Positions 53,609 to 64,000 of a DNA stretch of 64,000 bases are shown here, one piece after another (position 1 is the stretch's first letter; each line of letters opens with the position of its first letter). The DNA lies in the NCBI RefSeq assembly GCF_001971585.1, contig NZ_CP019323.1:1726053-1790052 (forward strand). The letters are read 5' to 3'. The translations under genes and the position numbers were made by a program. The notes under the pieces were generated by a model. The model had not been told where the DNA came from. It searched no databases and saw nothing but the letters and a program-made list of their open reading frames with translations. This stretch comes from Companilactobacillus allii. GTDB lineage: Bacteria; Bacillota; Bacilli; Lactobacillales; Lactobacillaceae.

Positions 53609-56600
53609 ATGTCTGATAAAAATCAACTTTTTAAAATATTAATTAAACAAATCAAATTAGATAATTTGTTGGATTCCGATGATCTATTTAAAAATGCAAA
53701 GTTGGATAAGTTGGAGGTTCATAAGAAGTCACGTCGTTGGACATTCTTCTTTGATTTTGACGATGTAATTCCGTTTAATGAATTTCAAGTTTTCGTGGAA
53801 TCATTAAAGAGTGGATTCGAGGGTATTGCAACTGTTGATTTTGATATTCATGTGAATAATCCTCGTTTAAGTGAGAAAAATATTCGTGAGTATTGGAATT
53901 ATGTATTAGAAAACTGTGAGCAACGTTCACCAGTTGTTTCGCAATTAATGAGTCAACATCCACCCAAGGTTGAAAATGACCAAGTCTTCTTGACGGTTTC
54001 AAACGGATTTATTGCTGATTTTATGGACGGTAAGTTAACTGCCAGTCTGCAGGATGCATATACATCACTAGGGTTTGCACCATTTAAGATTCGCGTAGAT
54101 GTGGATGAGGCTAAAGGTCAAGAAAATATCCAAGCACTGGAACTTGCAAAAAAGGAAGAAACGAAGCATTTTCAGGAAAAGGCCCAAGAGGTCAGTCAAA
54201 AACGTGCTAAAAAACCGGCCGGTAATATTGTGAAAATTGGTCGAAAGATACCAGACGATGCTGAGATCACTCAAATGGTAGACATTATTGAAGAGGACCG
54301 TAACAAAGTTGTGGAAGGTCATATTTTCAATAAGGATGTAAAAAAGTTGAAATCAGGCCGTTCACTATTATTATTGAAGGTTACTGATTATACTTCTTCA
54401 TTCAGCATAAAGAAGTTTTCAAATGGTGAAGATGACGAAGACTTTTTCGATAATTTGGATGACGGGGCATGGATTCGTGTTCGTGGTAGTGTTCAAGAAG
54501 ATAATTTTTCACGTGAGCTATCAATTATGGCGAACGATATTATGGTTATAAAACATGCTGGACGTATAGATAATGCTGATAAAGATAATAAAAGAATCGA
54601 GTTACATGCACATACTAATATGAGTCAGATGGATGCAATCCCTAGTGCCACTGATTTAGTTAAGCGTGCCAGTGAATGGGGACAGCCAGCCATTGCTATT
54701 ACTGATCATAGAGCTTTACAAGCTTTCCCTGAAGCATATAGTGCCGGTCAAAAATATGGAGTAAAAATAGGTTATGGTGTAGAAATCGACTTAGTTGATG
54801 AAGGTAATCCAATCGCTTATAACTTACGCGATGAAGAACTTAATCCAGCTGAATACGTTATATTTGACGTTGAAACAACTGGTTTATCAGCAGTTTATGA
54901 TAATATAATTGAACTAGCTGCCACTAAGATGAAGGATGGCGAGGTAGTTGATTCGTTTGATGAATTTATTAACCCGGGACATCCACTGTCAGAATTCACC
55001 ACTAGTTTGACGAGTATAACTGATAGTATGGTTAGCAACGCTCCTGATGAGAAGACAATTATTCAAAAATTCATGGATTTTGTTGGAAATGACATTTTGG
55101 TAGGTCACAACGTTACTTTTGATATTGGTTTTTTGAATTCCGCTTTAATGCGCATGGGGAGTGAACGTGTTTCAGTCCCAGTTATTGATACTCTGGAAAT
55201 GTCACGTACATTACATTCAGAATATCGTAATCATAAATTAGACTCACTTGCAAAACGATACAATATTGTACTTGAACATCATCACCGTGCTAATGCCGAT
55301 GCTGAGACAACTGGATATTTGATGTATAAATTGTTTGATGAAATGGAAGATAAATTTCAGATTACAAACGTTTCACAACTAAATGATCATATAGGTGGAG
55401 TTGAAGCATACAAACAAGCTCGTCCTAGTCATGCAATTCTAATTGCAAAGACTCAGGCTGGATTGAAGAATATGTTCAAAATCGTCTCATATGGAATGAC
55501 TGAATATTATTACCGAACGGCACGAGTACCGAGAAGATTATTGAATAAATATCGTGAAGGAATTCTGGTCGGATCGGCATGTAAAGATGGTGAAGTATTT
55601 AATACGATGATGCAAAAAGGATATGAAGATACCCGTGAACTTGCACAATATTATGACTATCTTGAAGTTATGCCCAAACCTGTATATCGTCATTTGCTTG
55701 ATGCAAAGCTAATTAAAGATGAAGCAGGACTAGAGGAAATAATAAAAAATATTATTAAATTGGGTAAAGAATTGAATAAGCCTGTTGTTGCAACTGGTGA
55801 TGTTCATTACTTGGATCCACATGATAAAATTTATCGAGAAATTGTAATAAAAGCTGTCAAAAGTAATCCATTGGCTAGACAAACATTGCCAGATGTACAA
55901 TTTAGAACAACTGATGAAATGTTTGATGAGTTTGACTTTCTTGATAAAGAAACAGCACAAGAAATAATTGTTGATAATCCTAAAAAGGTTATGGATGAAA
56001 TTGATGAAATTGCTCCGGTTAAAGATAAGCTATATACCCCTAAAATGGAGGGTGCAGAGGATGAAATTCGTAGTTTGACTATGAATAAAGTTCATGAGCT
56101 GTATGGTGAAAAACTTCCAGAGATTGTTCAAGAACGAATGGACAAAGAACTCAAGAGTATTATAGGTAATGGATTCTCAGTTATTTATTTGATTTCTCAG
56201 CGTCTAGTTTATAAATCTAATAAAGATGGATATTTGGTTGGATCCAGAGGTTCAGTTGGTTCAAGTTTCGTCGCCACTATGACCGGGATTACTGAAGTCA
56301 ACCCACTACCTCCGCATTATCGTTGTCCGAAATGTAAATTTTCAGAATTCTTTACTAAAGGTGAAGTTGGTTCTGGATTTGATCTACCGGATAAGAAATG
56401 TCCAAAATGTGGAACTGAATTAAAGAAAGATGGACAAGATATTCCCTTTGAGACATTCTTAGGTTTTAAAGGTGACAAAGTTCCAGATATTGATTTGAAT
56501 TTCTCTGGTGACTATCAGCCAGTGGCACATAACTATACAAAGGTTCTTTTCGGTGAGGATCATGTTTTCCGAGCAGGTACGATTGGTACGATTGCAGATA

Positions 56601-57907
56601 GAACGGCGTTTGGTTATGTTAAGAATTATGAGGAATTAACTGAAAAACAGATTCGTAATGCTGAAGAAGAACGTTTGGCTATGGGTTCTACTGGTGTTAA
56701 ACGTACAACAGGACAACATCCCGCTGGAATCATCGTTGTTCCAGATTATATGGATATTTTTGATTTTACGCCGATTCAATATCCGGCTGATGATCAAAAC
56801 GCAGCCTGGAAAACGACGCATTTTGACTTCCACTCAATTCATGATAATATTTTGAAACTTGATATTTTGGGACATGATGATCCAACAATGATTCGTACGT
56901 TACAAGATTTGTCTGGAATTGATCCATTAACAATTCCAGTTGATGATCCTGAGGTCATGGAATTGTTCCGTAGTACTAAGTCACTAGGGGTTACGCCTGA
57001 ACAGATTTTTTCAAAAACAGGTACACTTGGAGTTCCGGAATTTGGTACTAGATTTGTTCGTGGAATGTTAGAGAAGACCCACCCAACGACCTTTGCTGAA
57101 TTGTTACAGATTTCTGGATTATCGCATGGTACAGATGTTTGGTTAGGTAATGCAGAAGAACTTATTGATCAAGGTGTTGTTACATTAAAGGAAGTTATTG
57201 GTTGTCGTGATAATATCATGATGGATTTGATTCATTGGGGTATGAAATCACAAACAGCATTCCAAATCATGGAGCATGTTCGTAAGGGACGTGGTATTCC
57301 CGATGAATGGAAACAGGAAATGAAAGATGCAAATGTTCCGGATTGGTATATTAAATCTTGTTTAAAGATTAAGTATATGTTCCCTAAGGCTCATGCGACT
57401 GCCTATATTTTAATGGCATTGCGTATTGCGTATTTCAAAGTTCATTATCCACTGTATTATTACAGTGCATATTTCTCCGTTCGTGCTGATGATTTTGATT
57501 TGGTTTCCATGACTACAGGTAAAGATGCCGTTAAGAATGCTATGAAAGCAATTAATGACAAAGGTATGGAAGCTTCAACAAAAGAGAAGAATTTGTTGAC
57601 AGTATTAGAGTTAGCAAATGAATGTTTGGAACGTGATTTCAAGATAAATATGGTTGATCTGGAGAAATCAGATGCTTTTGAATTCAAGATCATTGATGAT
57701 AAGACATTGCTAGCACCATTCAATGCTATTCCTGGATTAGGGGATAATGTTGCTAAGCAGATTGTTGCCGCACGTGAAGAACAGCCTTTTCTATCTAAGG
57801 AAGACCTATCAACACGTGGTAAGGTTTCGAAAACTATCATTGAATATATGACTGAAAATCATGTTTTAGATGGAATGCCTGACGAAAATCAACTCTCTTT
57901 GTTTTAG
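53609..57907 (+). CDS. polC: DNA polymerase III alpha subunit, PolC type
   Basis: The Gram-positive replicative polymerase, 1432 residues. Domains in order: N-terminal domain, OB-fold (about 230-320), a PHP domain ([16 protein letters not shown]) split by a proofreading exonuclease that begins [16 protein letters not shown] near residue 418, then the palm with [17 protein letters not shown], a zinc finger (CPKCKFSEF and CPKCG, about 905-935), [12 protein letters not shown] with catalytic Asp residues, fingers and a helix-hairpin-helix end. The ending DENQLSLF is the clamp-binding motif (QLSLF). Confidence 0.97.
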   Translation: MSDKNQLFKILIKQIKLDNLLDSDDLFKNAKLDKLEVHKKSRRWTFFFDFDDVIPFNEFQVFVESLKSGFEGIATVDFDIHVNNPRLSEKNIREYWNYVLENCEQRSPVVSQLMSQHPPKVENDQVFLTVSNGFIADFMDGKLTASLQDAYTSLGFAPFKIRVDVDEAKGQENIQALELAKKEETKHFQEKAQEVSQKRAKKPAGNIVKIGRKIPDDAEITQMVDIIEEDRNKVVEGHIFNKDVKKLKSGRSLLLLKVTDYTSSFSIKKFSNGEDDEDFFDNLDDGAWIRVRGSVQEDNFSRELSIMANDIMVIKHAGRIDNADKDNKRIELHAHTNMSQMDAIPSATDLVKRASEWGQPAIAITDHRALQAFPEAYSAGQKYGVKIGYGVEIDLVDEGNPIAYNLRDEELNPAEYVIFDVETTGLSAVYDNIIELAATKMKDGEVVDSFDEFINPGHPLSEFTTSLTSITDSMVSNAPDEKTIIQKFMDFVGNDILVGHNVTFDIGFLNSALMRMGSERVSVPVIDTLEMSRTLHSEYRNHKLDSLAKRYNIVLEHHHRANADAETTGYLMYKLFDEMEDKFQITNVSQLNDHIGGVEAYKQARPSHAILIAKTQAGLKNMFKIVSYGMTEYYYRTARVPRRLLNKYREGILVGSACKDGEVFNTMMQKGYEDTRELAQYYDYLEVMPKPVYRHLLDAKLIKDEAGLEEIIKNIIKLGKELNKPVVATGDVHYLDPHDKIYREIVIKAVKSNPLARQTLPDVQFRTTDEMFDEFDFLDKETAQEIIVDNPKKVMDEIDEIAPVKDKLYTPKMEGAEDEIRSLTMNKVHELYGEKLPEIVQERMDKELKSIIGNGFSVIYLISQRLVYKSNKDGYLVGSRGSVGSSFVATMTGITEVNPLPPHYRCPKCKFSEFFTKGEVGSGFDLPDKKCPKCGTELKKDGQDIPFETFLGFKGDKVPDIDLNFSGDYQPVAHNYTKVLFGEDHVFRAGTIGTIADRTAFGYVKNYEELTEKQIRNAEEERLAMGSTGVKRTTGQHPAGIIVVPDYMDIFDFTPIQYPADDQNAAWKTTHFDFHSIHDNILKLDILGHDDPTMIRTLQDLSGIDPLTIPVDDPEVMELFRSTKSLGVTPEQIFSKTGTLGVPEFGTRFVRGMLEKTHPTTFAELLQISGLSHGTDVWLGNAEELIDQGVVTLKEVIGCRDNIMMDLIHWGMKSQTAFQIMEHVRKGRGIPDEWKQEMKDANVPDWYIKSCLKIKYMFPKAHATAYILMALRIAYFKVHYPLYYYSAYFSVRADDFDLVSMTTGKDAVKNAMKAINDKGMEASTKEKNLLTVLELANECLERDFKINMVDLEKSDAFEFKIIDDKTLLAPFNAIPGLGDNVAKQIVAAREEQPFLSKEDLSTRGKVSKTIIEYMTENHVLDGMPDENQLSLF

Positions 57908-57923
57908 CTTCAGACGTTAGAGG

Positions 57924-57952
57924 TTGCTTTAAATGTAAATATATGTTAAATT
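57924..57952 (+). promoter_or_regulatory. Promoter of the rimP-nusA-infB operon
   Basis: TTGCTT (57924-57929), 17 bases, TAAATT (57947-57952), with TG one base before the -10. It lies upstream of the terminator hairpin at 57978. Confidence 0.6.
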
Positions 57953-57977
57953 AACTACTAGTTAATTATTGATTAAT

Positions 57978-58004
57978 GAGTGAGCAGAGATGCTCACTCT
58001 TTTT
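57978..58004 (+). terminator. Leader terminator upstream of rimP (likely attenuator)
   Basis: Perfect arms GAGTGAGCA and TGCTCACTC around GAGA, then five T. It is about 26 bases after the predicted transcription start and 28 bases before the rimP TTG, so it may work as an attenuator as well as closing polC. In Bacillus, nusA is autoregulated by NusA-stimulated termination in its leader. Confidence 0.8.
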
Positions 58005-58031
58005 ATTGCCGATTACTTTGGAGGAGAATTT

Positions 58032-58499
58032 TTGAATACAAAAATTGATGAATTAAAAGCCATCTTACAACCCGTTTTAGATAAACATGAGTTTTTTCTA
58101 GTCGACCTAGAATTTGTTCATGAAGGCGGAGATTGGTATTTACGCGTTTATGCTGATAAAAAAGGCGGAATTAGTATTGATGATTGCGCAATTATTAGTG
58201 AGGAGTATGGCGAAAGATTAGATGAACTTGATCCGATTGATCCAGCATACTATTTGGAAGTATCATCACCAGGTGCTGAAAGAGTACTTGATAATGATGA
58301 TAGCCTTTTAAATTATCTAGATGCATATGTAAATGTTTCTTTATACCAAAAGCAAGATGGTGACAAAGTTTTCGAAGGAAAAATGACTGAAATAACTGAT
58401 ACACAAATAACCTTAAATATAAAAGTTAAGAATCTTAAAAAGACAATCATTATTGATAGAGATAAAATTGCTAAGATTCGTTTAGCCATAGAATTCTAG
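58032..58499 (+). CDS. rimP: Ribosome maturation factor RimP
   Basis: Assists 30S assembly. 155 residues from TTG at 58032, set by GGAGGAGAA; an upstream in-frame ATG lies inside the terminator hairpin. FLVDLEFVHEGGDWYLRVYAD, SIDDCAIISEE and YYLEVSSPGAERVL are the family blocks. First gene of the nusA operon as in nearly all bacteria. Confidence 0.94.
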   Translation: MNTKIDELKAILQPVLDKHEFFLVDLEFVHEGGDWYLRVYADKKGGISIDDCAIISEEYGERLDELDPIDPAYYLEVSSPGAERVLDNDDSLLNYLDAYVNVSLYQKQDGDKVFEGKMTEITDTQITLNIKVKNLKKTIIIDRDKIAKIRLAIEF

Positions 58500-58522
58500 A
58501 GAATTCGTCGAAGGAGAATAAC

Positions 58523-59710
58523 ATGAGTAAAGAAATGGTTGACGCACTTGATGCGCTAGAAACTGAAAAAGGTATCAAAAAAGAGTATGTTATTGAATCA
58601 CTAGAGGCAGCTCTTGTTGCAGCTTATAAGCGTAACTATAATCAAGCTCAAAACGTTGAGGTTGAATTTGACGCAAAAAAGGGTAATATACATGTTTATG
58701 CGGTTAAAGAAGTCGTTGAAGAGGTTGCTGATGAACGATTAGAGATAAGTCTTGCTGCAGCTTTAAAGAAGAGCAAGGGTTATGAACTTGGAGATCACGT
58801 TCGTGAAGAAGTAACACCTAAAGATTTTGGTAGAATTGCTGCACAAACTGCAAAACAAGTGATTATGCAACGTGTTCGTGAAGCTGAACGTGATATCATT
58901 TATAATGAATATAGTCAATATGAACATGAAATCATTCAAGGTATTGTAGAACGTAGTGATAGTAGGTTTGTATATATTAATTTTGGTAAGATTGAAGCAG
59001 TAATGGCAAAATCTGACCAAATGCCAGGTGAAGTTTACAATTCTCGTGATAGAATTCGTGTATATGTAACAAAAGTTGAAAATGCTACTAAAGGACCTCA
59101 AGTCTTTGTATCAAGAACAGATCCCGGTTTAGTAAAAAGATTATTTGAACAAGAGGTCCCAGAAATATATGATGGAACTGTAGAAATCGTCTCTATTGCT
59201 CGTGAAGCGGGTGATAGAACTAAGATGGCAGTGAAATCTGATAACGCTGATATTGACCCAGTTGGTACATGTGTTGGACCTAAGGGTTCACGTGTTCAAG
59301 CTGTTGTTGATGAACTTAACGGTGAAAATATTGATGTTGTGCCATATGTTGATGACCCAATCGACTTTATTGCGAATGCACTTAATCCAGCAGAAGTAAT
59401 TGCTGTACAATTTGATGGTAACGACAAAAAACAATGTATTGTTATAGTACCTGATTATCATTTGTCATTGGCAATTGGTAAAAAAGGTCAAAATGCACGT
59501 TTAGCCGCTAAATTGACTGGATATAAAATTGACATTAAACCTGAATCACAAGTTGAATTTGTTGATGATAACGATCAAGATGTAGATATAGATGATATTG
59601 ATAAGAAATTGGATACAGATAAAGAACAAAGTGTTGATACGGATAAGTCTGTGAAGAAAGATACAGATGTAGATAAGACTGTAGATACAGATACTGATTC
59701 ACAAGATTAA
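58523..59710 (+). CDS. nusA: Transcription termination/antitermination factor NusA
   Basis: 395 residues: N-terminal RNA polymerase-binding domain (1-130), S1 domain (IIQGIVERSDSRFVYINFG), and KH1/KH2 (CVGPKGSRVQAVVDEL; LAIGKKGQNARLAAKLTG). The Gram-positive core ends near residue 345; a further 50 residues are a low-complexity tail of Asp, Thr, Lys and Val in loosely repeated DTDK/DTDV units. It may regulate its own operon through the terminator at 57978. Confidence 0.97.
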   Translation: MSKEMVDALDALETEKGIKKEYVIESLEAALVAAYKRNYNQAQNVEVEFDAKKGNIHVYAVKEVVEEVADERLEISLAAALKKSKGYELGDHVREEVTPKDFGRIAAQTAKQVIMQRVREAERDIIYNEYSQYEHEIIQGIVERSDSRFVYINFGKIEAVMAKSDQMPGEVYNSRDRIRVYVTKVENATKGPQVFVSRTDPGLVKRLFEQEVPEIYDGTVEIVSIAREAGDRTKMAVKSDNADIDPVGTCVGPKGSRVQAVVDELNGENIDVVPYVDDPIDFIANALNPAEVIAVQFDGNDKKQCIVIVPDYHLSLAIGKKGQNARLAAKLTGYKIDIKPESQVEFVDDNDQDVDIDDIDKKLDTDKEQSVDTDKSVKKDTDVDKTVDTDTDSQD

Positions 59711-59723
59711 GGGGGTGATGGGT

Positions 59724-60032
59724 TTGGCAACACGTAAGATACCCATGAGAAAAGATGTTCTAACCAATGAAATGTACCCTAAAAGAGAAATGGTTAGAAT
59801 TGTAAAAGATAAAGATGGTATTATCTCTATTGACCCAACTGGTAAAAAGTCTGGACGTGGTGCTTATGTTGGCCTGGATCCTGATGCTGTTAAGGAAGCA
59901 AAGTCCAAGAAAGTTTTGGATAAAGTTTTTTCACATTCTGTTCCAGAAGAATTTTATGATGAATTATTTGAATTTGTCGACCATCAAAAAGCCAGAATGG
60001 ATTTATTTGGAGATTTGAGTAAGAAACATTGA
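59724..60032 (+). CDS. rnpM: YlxR-family RNA-binding protein (RnpM)
   Basis: 102 residues beginning MATRKIPMRKDVLTNE, with VRIVKDKDGIISIDPTGKKSGRGAYVGLD, cited by position (about residues 23-51), the conserved core. In Bacillus the protein was reported to bind and modulate RNase P. TTG at 59724 is preferred because GGGGGTGAT at 59711 is its ribosome binding site; ATG 59718 is inside it. Most relatives have CxxC-type RKC residues; here the Cys is Asp. Confidence 0.88.
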   Translation: MATRKIPMRKDVLTNEMYPKREMVRIVKDKDGIISIDPTGKKSGRGAYVGLDPDAVKEAKSKKVLDKVFSHSVPEEFYDELFEFVDHQKARMDLFGDLSKKH

Positions 60033-60328
60033 ATGATGTATTTTTAAATTTTTTGGGTATAGCTCTGCGTGCTGGAAAAATTATTAGTGGTACAGAATTA
60101 ACCTTGCAGGGAATTCGAAATCAGAGCGTTAAGTTGGTAATTATGGCAAGTGATTGCAGTGATCGCACAAAAAAAGATTTGACGAATAAGACAAATTCTT
60201 ATGCTGTGCCATTGATTGATAATTTCACCAGTCAAGAACTAAAAAGATCTATCGGTAAAGAAAGAAAAGTTATCGGTGTTACGGATCTTGGAATTGCTAG
60301 AAGGTTAATTGAAATTATGGAAAATTAA
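60029..60328 (+). CDS. L7Ae/L30e-family RNA-binding protein (YlxQ-like)
   Basis: 99 residues with the kink-turn-binding fold: [37 protein letters not shown] and [17 protein letters not shown]. The start TTG at 60029 overlaps the rnpM stop by 4 bases, so it is translationally coupled. Invariably between ylxR and infB in Firmicutes; its RNA target is unknown. Confidence 0.92.
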   Translation: MNDVFLNFLGIALRAGKIISGTELTLQGIRNQSVKLVIMASDCSDRTKKDLTNKTNSYAVPLIDNFTSQELKRSIGKERKVIGVTDLGIARRLIEIMEN

Positions 60329-60341
60329 GGAGAGTGATAGG

Positions 60342-63300
60342 ATGGCCAAAAAACGAATCTATACTATTGCAAAAGAAAATAGTGTTGAAAATCAAATTGT
60401 ATTAGATGCCGCTGCCAAATTAGGTATCGATGTAAAAAATCACATGTCGTCAGTTGACGAAACAAGTGAGAAGAAAATTGTAGGTAGTCTTAAGAGTAAA
60501 CCAGCTTCAAGACCAGTATCAAAACCTGCTGCTAAGCCAGCTACAAGTGATAATTCACCAAAGCAAAATTCAGGTGAAAGTCATCAACAAGCCGGTGATC
60601 ATAAGACTAAGATTAAGATTACTGCTGTAAGAAGAGACCCTAACAAGAATAAGGGACACTTTGATCACAATAACCATACTCGTAGTAATAACAGTAATAG
60701 TAACGGAAGTGGTAACAGTAACTACCGTGGAAATAATAATCACAATGGTAATCGTAATAGTAACTCTACTGTAAATCATAGTAATAATTCCAATACTACT
60801 AATTCAGTAAATCGTACTAATAGTTCTAATTCAACTACTACAAACCGTAGTAACAATTCCACTACAAATACGACAAACAGTAATTATAGAGGAAATAATA
60901 CTAATAACAGTAGTAACAACCGTCCTGGTAATAATTATAATGGGAATAATCGTCCAAACGGAAATCGTAATAGCAACGTTCGTAGTGACAATCGAAACAA
61001 TACTTCCCAAAATCGTGATCGTCGTAACAATGGCAGTGTTAGACGTGATCGTCCACAAACATCACAAGCCCCAAGACCTAGACAAAGTGCTGGTAACAAA
61101 TATCTAGAGCAATTTAAGACAAATATTCAAGAGGCTAGTCGTACGCCTTCCCGTCCTAGAAACAATCGTAATAACCATAATACAAATAGCGGTAATCGTT
61201 CAGAAGACAACCGTAACAATAACCGTTCTAGTGTAAATCGTAACAATAGTTCCCGTCCTACTACTAACAGTAACAATAGTAGTGGTAATCGTTTCAATAA
61301 TAACAATCATAATACTAGTAACAATAATCATAATAATAATTCTAATAACAGAAACAATTCAAGCAACACAAACAGAAGACCAGCAGCCCAAAGTACTGCT
61401 AAGGAAACTGTAAAGAATAATGTTTCTCCAGCAAGCGTTGAAGTTCCAAAGCCAGAATATAAGAAAACAAAGCCAACTAATAACAATCGTGACTTTGGAC
61501 ACAGACAAAATCTAGCTAATCCTTTCGGAAGTCGTAAGAAGAAGAAAGAAAGAAAGAGACAACAACGTCAAAGAACTGAACCAAGAAAGCCAATGCCACA
61601 AAGAAAAGATCGTCCATTACCAAAGACACTTGTATATAGTGTTGGTATGAATGCTCAAGATATTGGTAAATTGATTCACCGTGAACCAGCTGAAATTGTT
61701 AAGAAGTTATTTATGCTTGGTATTATGATCAATCAAAACCAATCATTAGATAAAGATGCAATTGAACTTTTAGCTACTGATTACGGTATTGAGTCAGAAG
61801 AGAAAGTTGAAGAAGATATCGCTGATATCGATCAATATTTCGATGCTGAAACAACAAATAAAGAAAATCTAGTATCTCGTCCTCCAGTTGTTACAATTAT
61901 GGGTCACGTTGACCATGGTAAGACAACTCTATTGGATCACTTGAGACATACTCACGTTACAGCCGGTGAAGCTGGTGGTATTACTCAACATATTGGTGCT
62001 TATCAAGTAAGATTAAATGATCAATTGATCACATTCCTTGATACTCCGGGACATGCTGCATTTACAAATATGCGTGCTCGTGGTGCTGATATTACTGATA
62101 TTGTTATCTTAGTTGTTGCTGCTGATGATGGTGTTATGCCACAGACAATCGAAGCTATTAATCATGCTAAGGCTGCAAATGATCCAATCATCGTTGCAGT
62201 TAATAAGATTGATAAGGCTGGCGCAAATCCACAACATGTTACTGAACAATTAATGGAATATGGACTTGTTCCTGAAGATTATGGTGGGGATACTATCTTT
62301 GTTAATATTTCTGCTAAGGTCGGAACAAACATTGATCAATTACTTGAAATGATTCTTTTACAAGCTGACGTTATGGAATTGAAAGCTAATCCAGACCAAA
62401 AGGCTGTCGGTACTGTTATCGAAGCTAAACTTGATAAGGGTCGTGGACCAGTTGCATCATTATTGGTACAACAAGGTACACTTCATGTTGGAGATCCAAT
62501 TGTTGTTGGTAATACATATGGACGTGTTAGAACTATGACAAACTATAACGGTAAAGAAGTTAAAAAGGCAATGCCTTCTCAACCAATTGAAGTTACTGGT
62601 TTGAATGATGTTCCTGAATCAGCTGATAAATTCGTTGTCTTTGATGATGAGAAAACTGCTCGTGCAGCTGGTGAAGAACGTGCAAGTCGTGCTCTTCAAA
62701 TTGAACGTCAAAAGACTAACCCAGTTACATTGGATAACTTGTTTGAAACAATGAAAGAAGGAGAACTTAAGACTGTCGACGTTATTATTAAAGCCGATGT
62801 TCAAGGTTCTGCTGAAGCCATTGCAGGAAGCTTGAAGAAGATTGAAGTTGAGGGTGTTCGTGTAAACATCATTCATTCTGCTGTAGGTGCAATTACTGAA
62901 AGTGATGTTAACCTTGCTGCTGCAAGTAATGCCATCATAATCGGATTTAATGTTCGTCCAACAGCTCAAGCTCGTGTTCAAGCTAAGGAAGAAAACGTTG
63001 ATATTCGCCTACATAGAGTTATCTATAAGGCTATTGATGAAATCGAAGCAGCTATGAAGGGTATGCTAGAACCAGTTTATGAAGAGAAGATCACAGGTAA
63101 TTTGACTGTTCGTGAAACATATAATGTTTCTAAGATCGGTACAATTGCTGGATGTATCGTAAACAGTGGTAGTATTACTCGTGACAGCGGTATTCGTCTA
63201 ATTAGAGATAGTATTGTTGTCTATGAAGGTAAACTTGCTTCACTTAAACGTTTCAAAGACGACGTCAAAGAGGTTAAATCAGGATTCGAATGTGGTATAA

Positions 63301-63377
63301 CAATCGAAAACTATAATGATATCAAGATTGGCGACGAAGTTGAAACCTATGTGATGGAAGAAGTTCCAGTCAAATAG
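60342..63377 (+). CDS. infB: Translation initiation factor IF-2
   Basis: GTPase that brings fMet-tRNA to the 30S subunit. 1011 residues from ATG 60342, with AAGGAGAGTG upstream; the earlier in-frame ATG (60309) is in the preceding gene. An IF2-N domain (about 1-50), a long linker, a second IF2-N-like domain (about 425-485), then the G domain with GHVDHGKT (521-528), DTPGHAAF and NKIDKA, and the C-terminal tRNA-binding domains. Residues about 110-350 are low complexity, dominated by Asn with Arg, Ser and Thr, which makes it longer than Bacillus IF-2 (about 716 residues). Confidence 0.97.
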   Translation: MAKKRIYTIAKENSVENQIVLDAAAKLGIDVKNHMSSVDETSEKKIVGSLKSKPASRPVSKPAAKPATSDNSPKQNSGESHQQAGDHKTKIKITAVRRDPNKNKGHFDHNNHTRSNNSNSNGSGNSNYRGNNNHNGNRNSNSTVNHSNNSNTTNSVNRTNSSNSTTTNRSNNSTTNTTNSNYRGNNTNNSSNNRPGNNYNGNNRPNGNRNSNVRSDNRNNTSQNRDRRNNGSVRRDRPQTSQAPRPRQSAGNKYLEQFKTNIQEASRTPSRPRNNRNNHNTNSGNRSEDNRNNNRSSVNRNNSSRPTTNSNNSSGNRFNNNNHNTSNNNHNNNSNNRNNSSNTNRRPAAQSTAKETVKNNVSPASVEVPKPEYKKTKPTNNNRDFGHRQNLANPFGSRKKKKERKRQQRQRTEPRKPMPQRKDRPLPKTLVYSVGMNAQDIGKLIHREPAEIVKKLFMLGIMINQNQSLDKDAIELLATDYGIESEEKVEEDIADIDQYFDAETTNKENLVSRPPVVTIMGHVDHGKTTLLDHLRHTHVTAGEAGGITQHIGAYQVRLNDQLITFLDTPGHAAFTNMRARGADITDIVILVVAADDGVMPQTIEAINHAKAANDPIIVAVNKIDKAGANPQHVTEQLMEYGLVPEDYGGDTIFVNISAKVGTNIDQLLEMILLQADVMELKANPDQKAVGTVIEAKLDKGRGPVASLLVQQGTLHVGDPIVVGNTYGRVRTMTNYNGKEVKKAMPSQPIEVTGLNDVPESADKFVVFDDEKTARAAGEERASRALQIERQKTNPVTLDNLFETMKEGELKTVDVIIKADVQGSAEAIAGSLKKIEVEGVRVNIIHSAVGAITESDVNLAAASNAIIIGFNVRPTAQARVQAKEENVDIRLHRVIYKAIDEIEAAMKGMLEPVYEEKITGNLTVRETYNVSKIGTIAGCIVNSGSITRDSGIRLIRDSIVVYEGKLASLKRFKDDVKEVKSGFECGITIENYNDIKIGDEVETYVMEEVPVK
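60669..61391 (+). repeat. infB: Low-complexity AAT/AAC-rich stretch within infB
   Basis: About 720 bases of imperfect triplet-type repetition of AAT and AAC with AGT, CGT and ACT, coding an Asn/Arg/Ser/Thr-rich linker. Both Asn codons are mixed, so it is not a simple recent triplet expansion. Confidence 0.85.
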
Positions 63378-63388
63378 GAGATGATAAA

Positions 63389-63748
63389 ATGGTAAAACAT
63401 CGAATCGGTCGTGTAGAGCAAGAGATTCAAAAAGAAGTAAATGATATTTTGTTAAAACGTATTCGAGATCCTCGTGTACAAGGTGTAACTGTAACCGGAA
63501 TTGAAATGACAGGCGATTTACAATCAGCTACAATTTATTACAGCATTCTATCCGAAAAGGCTAGTGATGTTGAAAAGACTCAAGCTGGTTTAGATAAAGC
63601 TAAGGGATTAATTCGAAAAGAATTAGCTCCACGTCTAACCTTATATAAAATTCCAGAATTGGAATTTAAACAAGATAAATCAATTCAGTATGGTGAAAAA
63701 ATTGATCGTCTAATTGCTAAAATGCATAAGGATGAAGCAACAAGATAA
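63389..63748 (+). CDS. rbfA: Ribosome-binding factor A
   Basis: Late 30S assembly and cold-shock factor, 119 residues: HRIGRVEQEIQKEVNDIL, RDPRVQGVTVTGIEMTGDLQ and APRLTLYKIPELEFKQDKSI with the KH-type AxG kink. Last gene before the terminator at 63764. Confidence 0.96.
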   Translation: MVKHRIGRVEQEIQKEVNDILLKRIRDPRVQGVTVTGIEMTGDLQSATIYYSILSEKASDVEKTQAGLDKAKGLIRKELAPRLTLYKIPELEFKQDKSIQYGEKIDRLIAKMHKDEATR

Positions 63749-63763
63749 AAGATACTTTAATTT

Positions 63764-63806
63764 TAAAAAGAGTCCAGCAAGTAAAATTGTTGGGCTCTTT
63801 TTCTAT
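63764..63806 (+). terminator. Terminator after rbfA
   Basis: AAAAGAG.CCAGCAA, loop GTAAAA, TTGTTGG.CTCTTTTT. It ends the rimP-to-rbfA operon, so truB has its own promoter. Confidence 0.85.
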
Positions 63807-63823
63807 AATAATTTAAAAAATAA

Positions 63824-63853
63824 TTGTTAAATTATTTAAATAACTAGTAGAAT
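63824..63853 (+). promoter_or_regulatory. truB: Promoter for truB
   Basis: TTGTTA (63824-63829), 18 bases, TAGAAT (63848-63853), just after the rbfA terminator. Confidence 0.5.
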
Positions 63854-63897
63854 AGTTCTTGATATGATTTACAAACTAATTGAATTTGGAGATAGAA

Positions 63898-64000
63898 ATG
63901 AACGGAGTAATTCCTCTAAATAAAGAGATCGGAATGACAAGTTCTGATTATGTATATAAGTTACGTAAAATTTTGCATACAAAAAAAATTGGACATACAG
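63898..64000 (+). CDS. truB: tRNA pseudouridine55 synthase TruB (5' end only)
   Basis: The first 34 codons, cut by the end of the window. [19 protein letters not shown] and [14 protein letters not shown] match the TruB N-terminus, which continues GHTGTLDP in relatives. A TTGGAGATAG ribosome binding site precedes the ATG. TruB makes pseudouridine 55 in the T-loop; truB after rbfA is the standard order, usually followed by ribF. Confidence 0.9.
   Translation, partial: MNGVIPLNKEIGMTSSDYVYKLRKILHTKKIGHT

Noticed and set aside
60570-61058. Long minus-strand open frames rich in Thr, Ile and Val opposite infB
   Set aside because: They are the antisense reading of the AAT/AAC-rich linker and show no family or start signal.
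60669-61391. Possible CRISPR array or tandem satellite in infB
   Set aside because: No regular repeat-spacer period; the repetition is triplet-level and in frame with IF-2.
1-64000. Mobile elements, prophage, toxin-antitoxin or defence systems
   Set aside because: No transposase, integrase, terminal repeat or known defence gene is seen; apart from the LexA-box orphan every sizeable frame belongs to a housekeeping family.

Overview
The window is low-GC Firmicutes core chromosome, most likely from a member of the Lactobacillaceae. The basis is an AT-rich sequence with strong GGAGG-type ribosome binding sites and several TTG starts, Firmicutes-only genes (polC, ylxM, ylxR, the UPF0291 and UPF0154 small proteins, purS), and a gene order matching the Bacillus/Lactobacillus backbone with several typical losses. 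A Companilactobacillus-like species is a guess that the sequence alone cannot prove. There are no tRNA or rRNA genes, insertion sequences, prophage or CRISPR arrays, and no gene-free stretch longer than 300 bases.

Layout. 1-3421: ispA, tlyA and recN, with argR missing between tlyA and recN. 3413-3751 (minus): a small unrecognised gene, possibly YolD-like, whose promoter carries two LexA-type boxes. 3930-14532: gmk, rpoZ, priA, fmt, rsmB, stp, prkC, rsgA, rpe, thiN (nucleotide metabolism, replication restart, initiator tRNA formylation, rRNA methylation, the cell-envelope phospho-signalling pair, ribosome assembly). 14666-15670: a nitroreductase and rpmB converge on one terminator. 15848-21301: asp23, fakA, recG, plsX, acpP. 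21387-30588: rnc, smc, ftsY, ylxM, ffh, then rpsP, rimM, trmD. 30592-31060: rplS with its own promoter and a probable L19 leader. 31132-32428: lexA (minus), divergent from the UPF0291 gene, then the UPF0154 gene.

32672-43944 is a complete eleven-gene purine block, purEKCSQLFMNHD, leading from PRPP to IMP, with possible PurR boxes upstream of a good promoter. It lies between two terminators inside an otherwise conserved housekeeping backbone. The backbone resumes with plsC (minus), a TrmN6-like methyltransferase, a GIY-YIG protein, rpsB and tsf, then pyrH, frr, uppS, cdsA, rseP, proS, polC. dxr is missing between cdsA and rseP, as expected for an organism that makes isoprenoids by the mevalonate route. 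The window ends with rimP, nusA, ylxR, an L7Ae-family gene, infB, rbfA and the 5' end of truB.

Most of the window is ordinary. The points worth following up are regulatory or structural: the LexA-box orphan beside recN; a promoter whose -35 lies inside the preceding terminator (ffh/rpsP); a promoter-plus-terminator leader ahead of rimP-nusA; folded leaders ahead of rpsB and rplS; an about 240-residue Asn-rich low-complexity region in IF2; and a PurF that appears to have lost the C-terminal cysteines that bind its Fe-S cluster.
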